Shown: piece after piece, positions 1 to 8,761 of the stretch
Layout of the letters: the number at the start of each line of letters is the position of its first letter
Numbering within the stretch: position 1 is the first letter of the stretch
Assembly (NCBI GenBank): GCA_030638895.1
Contig: DAOWDS010000057.1
Coordinates: 1-35,861 of the forward strand
Reading direction: 5' to 3'
Source: Candidatus Moraniibacteriota bacterium
GTDB lineage: Bacteria > Patescibacteriota > Minisyncoccia > JAHIHE01 > JAGLIN01
DNA: 35,861 nt
Program-made: the position numbers and the translations under genes
Notes under the pieces: generated by a model
Databases searched by the model: none
Told to the model about the DNA's origin: nothing
The model's input: the letters and a program-made list of their open reading frames with translations, nothing else

Positions 1-180
1 AAAAATTGACCTTTTATCTTTTCCTCTCGGTCAACTGGTTTAGCACCTTTCTTAAGTTGTCATATTTAAGAGGTTGCCGACGGACTGAAAAACTATTCAA
101 ACCTAAAAATGTTATTTTTGAATGGTTTCTAACGAGCCAGCGCTCTATCCGCACTCTTGATAAAATAATATTCAATTATT
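1..180 (-). ncRNA. Candidate structured small RNA (family unknown), about 180 nt
   Basis: No ORF. Minus-strand TTGACT-N17-TATAAT promoter directly upstream (187-215). Internal complementarities such as AAACcATTCA/TGAATaGTTT and CTGG..TTAG/CTAAACCAG. 3' end reads AGTTGACC..GGTCAATT followed by a T run at the window edge. Confidence 0.45.
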
Positions 181-186
181 AAATTA

Positions 187-215
187 ATTATATCAAAACA
201 TAAAAAGCAAGTCAA
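187..215 (-). promoter_or_regulatory. sigma70-type promoter (TTGACT-N17-TATAAT)
   Basis: Reverse complement of 187-192 is TATAAT and of 210-215 is TTGACT; the spacer is 17 nt. It lies just after the stop of the SNase gene. Confidence 0.65.
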
Positions 216-235
216 ATAAAAATTCGCGAATTAAA

Positions 236-799
236 TTATTTTTTACAAACACCGTCTGCCCATAATCCTTTTTTTGCTTCCCTCGCGTCTGTTTCTACCT
301 GCTTAAATTCATCCTGATATTTATAAGGAACATTATAAGTATATTCATAAGCATAGCCATCCTTAATCATTATTTTATTAAAATTAGTTCCATCCTCTAA
401 AAAAATATATCTTAACAATCTCCCATATTCGTCTTTATCGCTAACCGCATCATCTCCTTCCAACCTAATTCTTTTATTAATTAACGCTTCTTTTACTTTT
501 TTTGAAGCCTCTCTGCCAAAACATTCCACTGGCCTGCGAGGATCTACTATTTCTGGAGTATTAATGCCAATGAGGCGTATAGTTTCATTTTTACCGCCTA
601 TCATAACAACGACAGTATCGCCGTCTATTACTTTAATAATTTTATATAATTTGTTTTGTGTTTTATCTAAATTTGAATTATCAAATTCAGTTTTATCAAT
701 AAATAAAAAATTACTTAACAAATAAATTAAACCGACAATAGTTAAGCTAAAAATAAAAACAAGAATAAATCTTTTATTTATTTGGAAAAGTTTATTCAT
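236..799 (-). CDS. Thermonuclease/SNase-like nuclease with N-terminal membrane anchor
   Basis: VIDGDTVVV, IRLIGINTPE, YGRLLRYIF, GLWA motifs of the SNase fold; hydrophobic N-terminus. Confidence 0.9.
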   Translation of the reverse strand: MNKLFQINKRFILVFIFSLTIVGLIYLLSNFLFIDKTEFDNSNLDKTQNKLYKIIKVIDGDTVVVMIGGKNETIRLIGINTPEIVDPRRPVECFGREASKKVKEALINKRIRLEGDDAVSDKDEYGRLLRYIFLEDGTNFNKIMIKDGYAYEYTYNVPYKYQDEFKQVETDAREAKKGLWADGVCKK

Positions 800-813
800 A
801 AATGTTCATTCTA

Positions 814-847
814 TTTAGAATATAGACGTAGTACATATTATTTATAT
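814..847 (-). repeat. Duplicated 5' end of a GIY-YIG gene (34 bp, 32/34 identical to 1159-1192)
   Basis: tttagaatatagacgtagtacatattatttatat versus tttagaatatagacataatacatattatttatat; encodes MYYVYILN. Confidence 0.75.
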
Positions 848-932
848 TATTGATATTTTTGTTACTTTGAAACTCCCAAGTATCAAAGTAAAATAGTTCT
901 TCGCTTGCCAATTTTTTCTCTAATCTTCTGTT

Positions 933-1181
933 TTAAAAATAATTTTTCACAATTTCTAATTTTTCTTTTTTTGACAATGATTTAATTCTCATTTCCTCCT
1001 TAGTTGCTGTAGACCGATTACGAAATTTTTTTGAATATACCAACTGAATTGGTCTTCTATTCCGAGTATATTTTGCGCCAAGTTCAGAAGAATTGTGCTC
1101 CTCTATTCGTCTTTTTAAATCAACAGCAATCCCAGTATACAAAGTTTCGTCAGCGCATTTTAGAATATAGACATAATACAT
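933..1181 (-). CDS. GIY-YIG domain nuclease (UPF0213-like)
   Basis: MYYVYILKCADETLYTGIAVDLKRRIEEHN...GAKYTRNRRPIQLVY is the GIY-YIG signature. Confidence 0.93.
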   Translation of the reverse strand: MYYVYILKCADETLYTGIAVDLKRRIEEHNSSELGAKYTRNRRPIQLVYSKKFRNRSTATKEEMRIKSLSKKEKLEIVKNYF

Positions 1182-1664
1182 ATTATTTATATTTTATTTT
1201 TTCAAATAATTTCCCGACATCAACTTCTTATTCTTTAATTCGCGCAAGTTAAAGAATAGATAATAAGTGTTTAAGAAATTGGGGATTTCTTTAGTCCTTC
1301 TCGAGAATATCAAGAGTAGGATGCTTCTTTGCTATATTTTAAATATCTTAAAATTGCCAACCTTCTTAAATTTGCCACGGATTTTAAAATCTTCTCTAAA
1401 TATTTTAAATCACTATTTTTTATAAAACACTAAGTTGGTTTTTATCCAATCTTCTGTCTAATTATATAACACAACTTCTTATTTTCCTATTGCATTCTCC
1501 AACAGACAACTATTTTTCAAACCATTCTCTAATTCACGCTAACTGACGAATTTAGAATGACAAAAAATAGGCGCCTACTATGTTTATCATACTCTCAAAA
1601 ATCCTGGTTGAGTTTCCTTAGTTTGAAGTTATTTTTCTCTCTTAATAAATTTAAATATTAAAAG

Positions 1665-1993
1665 TTATTCTATATCTACTTTTTGAAAGATAAATGGAAC
1701 TTTTTTAATATATTCATCTATGGTTATATTCAAATTATAACCCAAAACGTAATCAAATACTTTTTCCGTATTTTATCGCAATTGAATGAATATTATTGCT
1801 TGAAGTATAAAGAGCTGCTTCATTTTCCTCGGCAAATTTCTGCGCCATATCATGGCACATTCCATATCTTTCTTTTTGTTCTTTTGTCATTGCTTCAGGA
1901 TGAAGAGCATTTTTTTTCAGGATCGTCAATGTCTTTTATCCTGTAAGACCCAATCGTTTTAATATTTTTTTCTTTTCTAATATTTTCAAACAT
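1665..1993 (-). pseudogene. Small gene interrupted by two +1 A-tract shifts (about 108 aa if repaired)
   Basis: Reconstructed frame: MFENIRKEKNIKTIGSYRIKDIDDPEK/NALHPEAMTKEQKERYGMCHDMAQKFAEENEAALYTSSNNIHSIAIKYGK/VFDYVLGYNLNITIDEYIKKVPFIFQKVDIE*; shifts fall at A8 and A5 tracts. Confidence 0.55.
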
Positions 1994-2136
1994 ATTTTTT
2001 CAATATTTATCTTGATTTAATTTTACCATAAAAAGTTTTATTAGCAAATAAAAAAAGACCTTTTAACATGCCCAATATGGCAAAAAAAAGAAAAAATTAA
2101 AAAAACCACAAAATGAATTGAGGCGTTATTTCTTTG

Positions 2137-2210
2137 AGCCGTTGCGCGGATTCGAACCGCGGACCTATTCCCTACCAAGGAATTGCTCTAGCCAACTGAG
2201 CTACAACGGC
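2137..2210 (-). tRNA. tRNA-Thr (anticodon GGT)
   Basis: Cloverleaf: GCCGTTG TA GCTC..GAGC A ATTCC TTGGTAG GGAAT AGGTC CGCGG TTCGAAT CCGCG CAACGGC T. Confidence 0.93.
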
Positions 2211-2221
2211 AAAGAGTATTT

Positions 2222-2296
2222 TGGAGCCGACTGTCAGATTCGAACTGACGACCTGCTGTTTACAAAACAGCTGCTCTACCACTGAGCTAAGTCGGC
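2222..2296 (-). tRNA. tRNA-Thr (anticodon TGT), CCA encoded
   Basis: GCCGACT TA GCTC AGTGGTA GAGC A GCTGT TTTGTAA ACAGC AGGTC GTCAG TTCGAAT CTGAC AGTCGGC TCCA. Confidence 0.93.
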
Positions 2297-2382
2297 AAAA
2301 TTAACTCACAACCTACAATCAACAATTTATAATTATCTTATTTCTCTGCTGCTTCAATAAATTATTATTTATAAATTATGCA

Positions 2383-3144
2383 TTATTTTTCTTCTTTTTC
2401 TCTTTTTTTCATTTTCTTAATCAGGTCAGAAATTTTCTTCTTAGCCTTTTTATAAGTTGGATCTATTTTTGTAATTTGACGGAAACAAGAAATTGCGTCT
2501 TTGTAATTTCTTCTTCTTGAATATATAATTCCAAGCTTCCAATATGTTTTTATGTCAATAGGATTTTTAAGTATCACGTCTAGATACTCTTTTTCTTTTC
2601 CTTTTGTGTCTTCTTCTTTTGAAATATTATTAATTATTTCTTTCTTTTTGTTTTCGATTGCACCACTATTTATATTTTCCAAAACCTCAATTTTTTGCAA
2701 GTCATTTTCCATAAAACCCGCTTCTTTCTTATTTATATCGTTTTCTTCAACCTCTTCTTTTTTTGTATCTTTATCTTTTTGCATATTATTAGATCCTTCG
2801 CTTTTGTCAATTTCAGTTGCTATGTGCTTCTCTCTTAATTTGCCCAGAAGAGAAATAATTTGATTGTCAATTTTCAGAAAACTAATTCTAATTTTGCGCA
2901 AGATTTTTTCAAGCCAAACCCACATCAAATGAACCTTTTCTTGATTTCTCTCTTTGCTAATCCTGTTTTTTATCCTTCTATAAAGATAGAAAAAAATTTC
3001 TTTATCTTTCTTAACTTTTTTTTTCTCAAAAAATAAATTTTCTTCATTTAAATCATTTGCCTTTGGTATATTTCTGCCCAAAATAATAATAATAATTCCT
3101 ATTGAAATAATTATAATAATTTGTGGCATTAAATCAAATTCCAT
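2383..3144 (-). CDS. Membrane-anchored TPR-containing protein
   Basis: N-terminal TM segment; C-terminal TPR-like KNPIDIKTYWKLGIIYSRRRNYKDAISCFRQITKIDPTYKKAKK. Confidence 0.75.
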   Translation of the reverse strand: MEFDLMPQIIIIISIGIIIIILGRNIPKANDLNEENLFFEKKKVKKDKEIFFYLYRRIKNRISKERNQEKVHLMWVWLEKILRKIRISFLKIDNQIISLLGKLREKHIATEIDKSEGSNNMQKDKDTKKEEVEENDINKKEAGFMENDLQKIEVLENINSGAIENKKKEIINNISKEEDTKGKEKEYLDVILKNPIDIKTYWKLGIIYSRRRNYKDAISCFRQITKIDPTYKKAKKKISDLIKKMKKREKEEK

Positions 3145-3167
3145 ATTTTTTATTTTTTATACGGCTC

Positions 3168-3944
3168 TTAAGTCTTTAGCTCTCTGATATGCACCTTTTT
3201 TTTGCTTTTATCTTCAAATTCAACAACAACTTCAGTTATCAACACATCTAATTCTACGACTTTGCCTTTTTTATCTTCAATTATAAAACTTTCGCCAACC
3301 TTTGGCATTTTAGCTAAATTTTTCCTATATTGTTCAGATTCAAAGCCTAAACAGCATTTAAGCCTTCCACATAACCCCGAAAGCCTTTCACTTCCTCTCT
3401 GTCCCATCTGCTGAACTTTGGCATCTTCTGTTGTAACGCTTTTCAAATTGCCTGAAAACTTTATACAGCACAGTTCTCTTCCACATACGCTAAATCCACC
3501 CTTCCCTCTTGCTTCATCTCTGGAACCAATTTGTTGCAGTCTTATGGATCTTTGAAATTGCTTTGAAAGATTTTTAACCAAATCGCGAAAATCAACTCTT
3601 CTTTCAGCAATAAACGAAAAAATGATTCTTCCTCCATCAAAACTAAAACGCGCATTAACGATTTTCATTTCCAATTTTTTCTTATTAACTAAACCTCTGC
3701 AAATACTGACCGCATCTTCACTTTTTTTCTTATTTTTCTCTATGATCTCAAGATCAACCAAAGTCGCTTTTCTTGTTATATTCAAAACTTTTTCTTCATC
3801 TTTAATATTTATTTTTTCAACTACTCCGCTTTCTGTTCCAGAATCAATATTAACAATAACAACATCTCCAACTTCCAGGCTCCAATTCCCAGAATCAAAC
3901 ACAAGCGGATCATCCCATGGAAATATTTTTGCGCTTATTTTCAT
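3168..3944 (-). CDS. PSP1/RicT (YaaT)-family protein
   Basis: GRELCCIKFSGNL..., SGLCGRLKCCLGFE Cys motifs of the PSP1 C-terminal family. The ORF track extends to 3965; an internal Met is the more likely start. Confidence 0.85.
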   Translation of the reverse strand: MKISAKIFPWDDPLVFDSGNWSLEVGDVVIVNIDSGTESGVVEKINIKDEEKVLNITRKATLVDLEIIEKNKKKSEDAVSICRGLVNKKKLEMKIVNARFSFDGGRIIFSFIAERRVDFRDLVKNLSKQFQRSIRLQQIGSRDEARGKGGFSVCGRELCCIKFSGNLKSVTTEDAKVQQMGQRGSERLSGLCGRLKCCLGFESEQYRKNLAKMPKVGESFIIEDKKGKVVELDVLITEVVVEFEDKSKKKVHIRELKT

Positions 3945-3954
3945 ATTAATTTTA

Positions 3955-4539
3955 TTACATTTCAAACCTGATAAATTTATTCACTTTTATATTTTCTCCC
4001 AATTTTGCAATTTTTTCAGTTATCAATTGTTCAATAGTGAGATCAGGATTCTTGACAAATGGCTGCGGCAATAGACAAACTTCGTCAAAATATTTTTTTG
4101 TTTTTCCTTCAACTATTTTTTCCGCGATATTTTTCGGTTTATTCTCTTTTTTAACTTCTTCTTTTAATTCTTCCATTTTGATTTTTATTTCTACAGAATC
4201 TATTTCGCTGTGATCAATATATTTCGGACTGGCAGCTGCGATATGCATTGCAAGATCATGGGCAAATTCTTTAAACTCCTCATTTTTCGCGACAAAATCA
4301 GTTTCACAATTAATCTCAACTAAAACTCCTACTTTTCCGTTGCTATGAATATATGAACCTATATACCCTTCGGCCATACCCCTGCCACATTTTTTATCAG
4401 CCACTTTGGATCCGCTTTTTTGCAAAATCTTTATTGCCGCTTCAATATCACCAGAGCTTTCTTCAAGCGCCTTTTTACATTGTATCATACTTGTGCCAGT
4501 GCGATCTCTTAAATTTTTTACTTCTTGCGCTGTAATCAT
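3955..4539 (-). CDS. tsf: Elongation factor Ts
   Basis: LRDRTGTSMIQCKKALEESSGDIEAAI, NCETDFVAKNEEFKEFAHDLAMHIAA. Confidence 0.96.
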   Translation of the reverse strand: MITAQEVKNLRDRTGTSMIQCKKALEESSGDIEAAIKILQKSGSKVADKKCGRGMAEGYIGSYIHSNGKVGVLVEINCETDFVAKNEEFKEFAHDLAMHIAAASPKYIDHSEIDSVEIKIKMEELKEEVKKENKPKNIAEKIVEGKTKKYFDEVCLLPQPFVKNPDLTIEQLITEKIAKLGENIKVNKFIRFEM

Positions 4540-4601
4540 AATATTCGTATTAATATTTAAACATATAAGCTACAAACATTTTAGACTTTTAATTTTATCC
4601 T

Positions 4602-5315
4602 TTATACATTTTTAATTTCCTTTTTAGCTTCAATTATCGTATCAGAAACAATATTTGTTAACAGCTTGATTGCTCCAATAGCATCATCATTGGACGGAAT
4701 TGGATAATCAACCAGCGTAGGATCAATATTTGTATCCGCAATAGCAACTATTGGAACATTTTTTGAGTTAGACTCGGTAACCGCAGTCAGGTCTTCTTTT
4801 ATATCAATAATAAAAACAGCTTCCGGAAGCTTTTTCATAGTTTTAATACCGCCAAACTTGCGTTCAAGTCTTGTAATTTCCCTATCTATTTCTAGTCTTT
4901 CTTTTTTATTATATTTCTTTTCCAATTCTCCGCTTTCTTTTTCCCATACCATTTTTTCAAGCCTTTTTATACTGCTTGCAATTTTTTCAAAATTTGTAAA
5001 TGTCCCGCCAAGCCATCTTTCTGTAACATAAGGCATACCGCATTTTTCCGCTGATTCTTTGACGATTTTTCTCGCTTGTTTTTTTGTGCCAACAAAAAGA
5101 ACTATTCCGCCTCTAGACGAAATATCTTTTATAAATTCAATGGCCCTATTTAATTCTGTTACAGTTTTACCTAAATCTATGATACTTATACCATTTCTTA
5201 TTGTGTAAATATACTGATTCATTTTCGGATGTTTTTTGGCTTTTTTATGGCCAAAGTGAACTCCAGCTTTTAGCATGCTCATCATGCTGATTTCTTCATT
5301 TTTCTTACTTTCCAT
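4602..5315 (-). CDS. rpsB: 30S ribosomal protein S2
   Basis: MLKAGVHFGHKKAKKHPKM...YTIRNGISIIDL...ERWLGGTFTNF...AIADTNIDP. The ORF track extends to 5357; the likely start is MESKK. Confidence 0.96.
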   Translation of the reverse strand: MESKKNEEISMMSMLKAGVHFGHKKAKKHPKMNQYIYTIRNGISIIDLGKTVTELNRAIEFIKDISSRGGIVLFVGTKKQARKIVKESAEKCGMPYVTERWLGGTFTNFEKIASSIKRLEKMVWEKESGELEKKYNKKERLEIDREITRLERKFGGIKTMKKLPEAVFIIDIKEDLTAVTESNSKNVPIVAIADTNIDPTLVDYPIPSNDDAIGAIKLLTNIVSDTIIEAKKEIKNV

Positions 5316-5571
5316 TTTTTTTACCTTTCTTTTACTGACATATATTAATCTAAACATAGATATATTCGCAATCCATATTTAAACAAAGTTGTTTACTTTT
5401 CTATTAATGCCAGTTTTGCCAAAAAATTGGCGAATTTAATAAATTAAAAATATAAAAAGCTTTAAATAACCTTAATACTCAAACATTGTATCACAAAAAC
5501 AAAATATGGCAATAGCATATTGAAATAAATAGACAATATTTATAAATATTAAAAAAGATGAATACAAAAAT

Positions 5572-5600
5572 TTGCCAAAATCAAAAATTCCTGTTAAAAT
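5572..5600 (+). promoter_or_regulatory. Candidate promoter of rpmE (TTGCCA-N17-TAAAAT)
   Basis: ttgcca 5572-5577, taaaat 5595-5600. Confidence 0.5.
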
Positions 5601-5654
5601 CTATTTGCGTTTAGAAAGCGCTGGTTTTTTAATTTTATTATTATAACAAAGGAT

Positions 5655-5960
5655 ATGAAAAAGAATATACATCCAAAATATAACGAATGCAATGTAAAAT
5701 GCGTTTGTGGCAACGCTTTTACGACAAAATCAACATTAACTAACATCAGCGTTGAAGTTTGCGGCGCTTGCCATCCTGTATATACAGGAAAGCAGAAAAT
5801 TGTAGATTCTACCGGAAGAGTTGAAAGATTCCAAAAAATGGCCCAAAAAAGATCAGTAAAAGTAAGATCAAAAGCAGAAAAAAGAATTAAAAAATCAGAG
5901 AAAAAAATTGAATCTAAAAGTAAAATTGAAAATAACACATTAGAAAAAAAAGAAAAGTAG
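5655..5960 (+). CDS. rpmE: 50S ribosomal protein L31 (Zn form) with Lys-rich C-terminal extension
   Basis: [11 protein letters not shown]...[29 protein letters not shown]. Confidence 0.94.
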   Translation: MKKNIHPKYNECNVKCVCGNAFTTKSTLTNISVEVCGACHPVYTGKQKIVDSTGRVERFQKMAQKRSVKVRSKAEKRIKKSEKKIESKSKIENNTLEKKEK

Positions 5961-5976
5961 CTTGTTTGCGGTTAGC

Positions 5977-6028
5977 GCCTCATTTTAACTTTGTTTTATA
6001 TTAAAATAAAACAAAGTTAAAATGAGGC
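5977..6028. terminator. Long perfect hairpin (23-bp arms, 6-nt loop) between rpmE and prfA
   Basis: gcctcattttaactttgttttat / ataaaacaaagttaaaatgaggc; no following T run. Confidence 0.6.
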
Positions 6029-6090
6029 CGTTTATAAATTACGCGTATGTTTAATATAACAAATACGTAATTTTTAAAATTTTAAATTAT

Positions 6091-7155
6091 ATGAAAAACA
6101 AGCTGGAAAAAATGAAAAAAGAATACGAAAAAATTACAAAAGAACTCAGTAAAGCTGGTGTTGTTTCTAATACAAAAAAATTTAAAAATTTAAATAAAAA
6201 ACAGGGTAAACTTAAAGAAATTATAGATAAGTACGAACAATTTTTAATAATAGAAAAAACTATAAAAGAAAACGGCGAGATAATAAAAGTAGAGGATGAC
6301 AAGGAATTAATATTAATGGCTGTTGAAGAAAATGAAAAATTGGCAGAAAAAAAAGAGCGATTGGAAAAAGAGATTAAATTTCTTATAATTCCAAAAGATC
6401 CAAAAGACGAAAAAGATGCATTGGTAGAAATTAGAGCTGGCGCGGGAGGCGATGAGGCTGGACTTTTTGCTTCTAAATTGTTTAGAATGTATGCAAAATT
6501 TGCTGAAAATAATAATTGGAAAACAATTATCTTAAACTCTAACAGAACAGCTATTGGAGGATTTAAAGAAGTTATTTTTGAAATTAACGGACAAGACGTA
6601 TATTCAAAAATGAAATATGAAAGCGGCGTTCATCGCGTACAAAGAGTGCCAGAAACCGAAAAACAAGGCCGTGTGCACACTTCAACTGTAACTGTCGCGG
6701 TTTTACCTCAAGCCGAAGAGACTGATATAGAAATAAAAAACGAAGATATAAGAATTGATATATTTCGCTCATCGGGTCCAGGCGGACAAAGCGTCAATAC
6801 GACAGATTCTGCCGTCAGAATAACGCATATTCCAACGGGAGTAACTGTATCCTGTCAAGATGAAAAATCACAGTTGAAAAATAAAAACAAAGCTCTGCAA
6901 ATTTTGCGATCAAGGCTTCTGGCGGCCGAGGAAGAAAGAAAAACAAAAGAAGATTCTGGAACAAGAAAAAGCCAGATTGGCACTGGAGATAGAAGTGAAA
7001 AAATAAGAACGTATAATTTCCCGCAAGACAGAATTACGGACCATAGGATTAAAAAAAGCTGGCATGAAATTGAAAGTATTTTAGAAGGAAATCTTGATGA
7101 TGTCATTAGCTCTTTACAGCAGACAGATCAAGAGAAAAAAGAAAAGAACAAATAA
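6091..7155 (+). CDS. prfA: Peptide chain release factor 1
   Basis: RSSGPGGQSVNTTDSAVRITHIPTGVTVSCQDEKSQ; GIHRVQRVPETE-like motif. Confidence 0.95.
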   Translation: MKNKLEKMKKEYEKITKELSKAGVVSNTKKFKNLNKKQGKLKEIIDKYEQFLIIEKTIKENGEIIKVEDDKELILMAVEENEKLAEKKERLEKEIKFLIIPKDPKDEKDALVEIRAGAGGDEAGLFASKLFRMYAKFAENNNWKTIILNSNRTAIGGFKEVIFEINGQDVYSKMKYESGVHRVQRVPETEKQGRVHTSTVTVAVLPQAEETDIEIKNEDIRIDIFRSSGPGGQSVNTTDSAVRITHIPTGVTVSCQDEKSQLKNKNKALQILRSRLLAAEEERKTKEDSGTRKSQIGTGDRSEKIRTYNFPQDRITDHRIKKSWHEIESILEGNLDDVISSLQQTDQEKKEKNK

Positions 7156-7305
7156 GAAGTCGAAAAAATGTGAACTAGCAATCTTTTCCAATCCTTTTAT
7201 TTTATTACAAGCTGAGAGGCTATTTTTTTATGCCAACATCTAGCAATTTAAAACACTCGGTATCTAATTGGACATCAAGTGTCTGGTAAATATATGAAGT
7301 CTAAC

Positions 7306-7740
7306 TTACAAATTAATCCCTACAATTAAATATCCCGCGACCAATAAAAATACTTGAACAATAAAAGCGGCAAGAATAAGAAAATAAGATGCTAATTTTT
7401 CCTTATTGTATAATATATAACCAAGAATTGAATTAAAAAGAATTAAAATTAATCCAACAAAAGAAATAAAATAAATTTTTTCATAATTACCGAGATAATC
7501 TACTCCAAAAATTAGATTATAATGCAAAATTATAGGATAATCGCTTTCTTTTTTATTTTGAAAAAAATAAATCCAAAGAGACATATTTAACAACAAGCTC
7601 AAAGCGGTTAAATTTACAATTAATCTGTCTTTCCAAAATAAATTTGAAAAAAATAGTTTAAATCCGCTCAATAAAAATTTAACAAAAATAAAAATTCTTC
7701 TTATAATAATTTTTATTGATTTTTCTCTTTTCTCTGGCAT
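7306..7740 (-). CDS. Hypothetical membrane protein
   Basis: Several hydrophobic segments; no recognised family. Confidence 0.6.
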   Translation of the reverse strand: MPEKREKSIKIIIRRIFIFVKFLLSGFKLFFSNLFWKDRLIVNLTALSLLLNMSLWIYFFQNKKESDYPIILHYNLIFGVDYLGNYEKIYFISFVGLILILFNSILGYILYNKEKLASYFLILAAFIVQVFLLVAGYLIVGINL

Positions 7741-7799
7741 TTATTTTGATTAGATGAATAAGCTTTACGCATTTAATATCTTATTCTGATTAAAATTCT

Positions 7800-8720
7800 T
7801 TAGCGATAAATCAACAACGCCACAACATAGCCCGCTATAGAAAAAAATGCTATCATTGGAAGGGCTGGAATCGCCCTTTTTTCTTTTTGAGTTACAAAAA
7901 CTATATGATCAGCAACAAGCCCCATAATCGCTCCGAGAATTATGGCAATAGAAAATTTAATTCCATCAACAAAGGCGGAAGTTGCAAAAAACAAAGGCAG
8001 AGCTATATCGCCAGTTCCGAGAAAAATAAATTCGTTCCTATTTTCAGCTTTAATAACACTAAACTTATTTTTCCATAAAGAAAAGCTTTTTGGGATTACA
8101 AGCGCAAGCACAGCTCCTTTTTCTGCCATGCCCTTAAAAAGTTTTACCATATGGCATGTTTTATAGACGGCTATAATGTCATAAACAGAAAGCAAAATTA
8201 ATATAAAAAGAGCAAAAATCGGATTAATGCTAGCTCCTAAGCTTGCGGCAATGCCTGAAATTCCAATTATAATAATAATATTTTGAGTCCAAATTCTCGA
8301 ATACGCAAATCGAAAAACAACTAGCGCGACTGAAACTAAAAATGCGTAAATTTGTGAGAAAAAAAGTCCAAAAGGTCCTTGCGCGCCAAAAATAATCGCC
8401 GCCGCAAAAAAAAATTCAAACAGAAATTTGCCCTTGAATTTTCTTAAAAACAGCAACATTAATAAAGTGGCAATAAAAAACGAAAGAAGAAATTGAAACA
8501 TATTAATTTCAGCAGGTTCATAGAATGGCCTCAAGCCAGAAAAATCGGGTTCCGGCTCTGGTTGCGGCGGAACATAAATAGACTTGATTGACTCCGAAGT
8601 ATAAGCAACTTTTCCAGTCATCATACTGTTTACTACCAAAATAGACAGCATTGAAGTTAATAAAAAAGCAACAATTATCTGAATTAAAAAATTAAATTTT
8701 AAATCTTTTTTATTTTTCAT
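7800..8720 (-). CDS. Presenilin-like (A22) intramembrane aspartyl protease
   Basis: Multi-TM; catalytic-type motifs SVYDIIAVY (YD), FLGTGDIALP (GxGD) and IPALPM (PAL). Confidence 0.85.
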   Translation of the reverse strand: MKNKKDLKFNFLIQIIVAFLLTSMLSILVVNSMMTGKVAYTSESIKSIYVPPQPEPEPDFSGLRPFYEPAEINMFQFLLSFFIATLLMLLFLRKFKGKFLFEFFFAAAIIFGAQGPFGLFFSQIYAFLVSVALVVFRFAYSRIWTQNIIIIIGISGIAASLGASINPIFALFILILLSVYDIIAVYKTCHMVKLFKGMAEKGAVLALVIPKSFSLWKNKFSVIKAENRNEFIFLGTGDIALPLFFATSAFVDGIKFSIAIILGAIMGLVADHIVFVTQKEKRAIPALPMIAFFSIAGYVVALLIYR

Positions 8721-8761
8721 TTTCTGTTTAAAATTGTTTAAAACTACAGGAAAATTAAATT

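Noticed and set aside
100-160. tRNA-like D-arm similarity (GCGGATAGAGCGCTGG on the minus strand)
   Set aside because: No valid acceptor, anticodon or T arms can be completed, so it was kept only as part of the candidate ncRNA.
1683-1946. 87-aa plus-strand ORF
   Set aside because: The opposite strand reads better as a frameshifted gene (1665-1993); the plus ORF appears to be its shadow.
5594-5938. 114-aa minus-strand ORF
   Set aside because: Antisense to rpmE (L31), which has the canonical Cys motifs.
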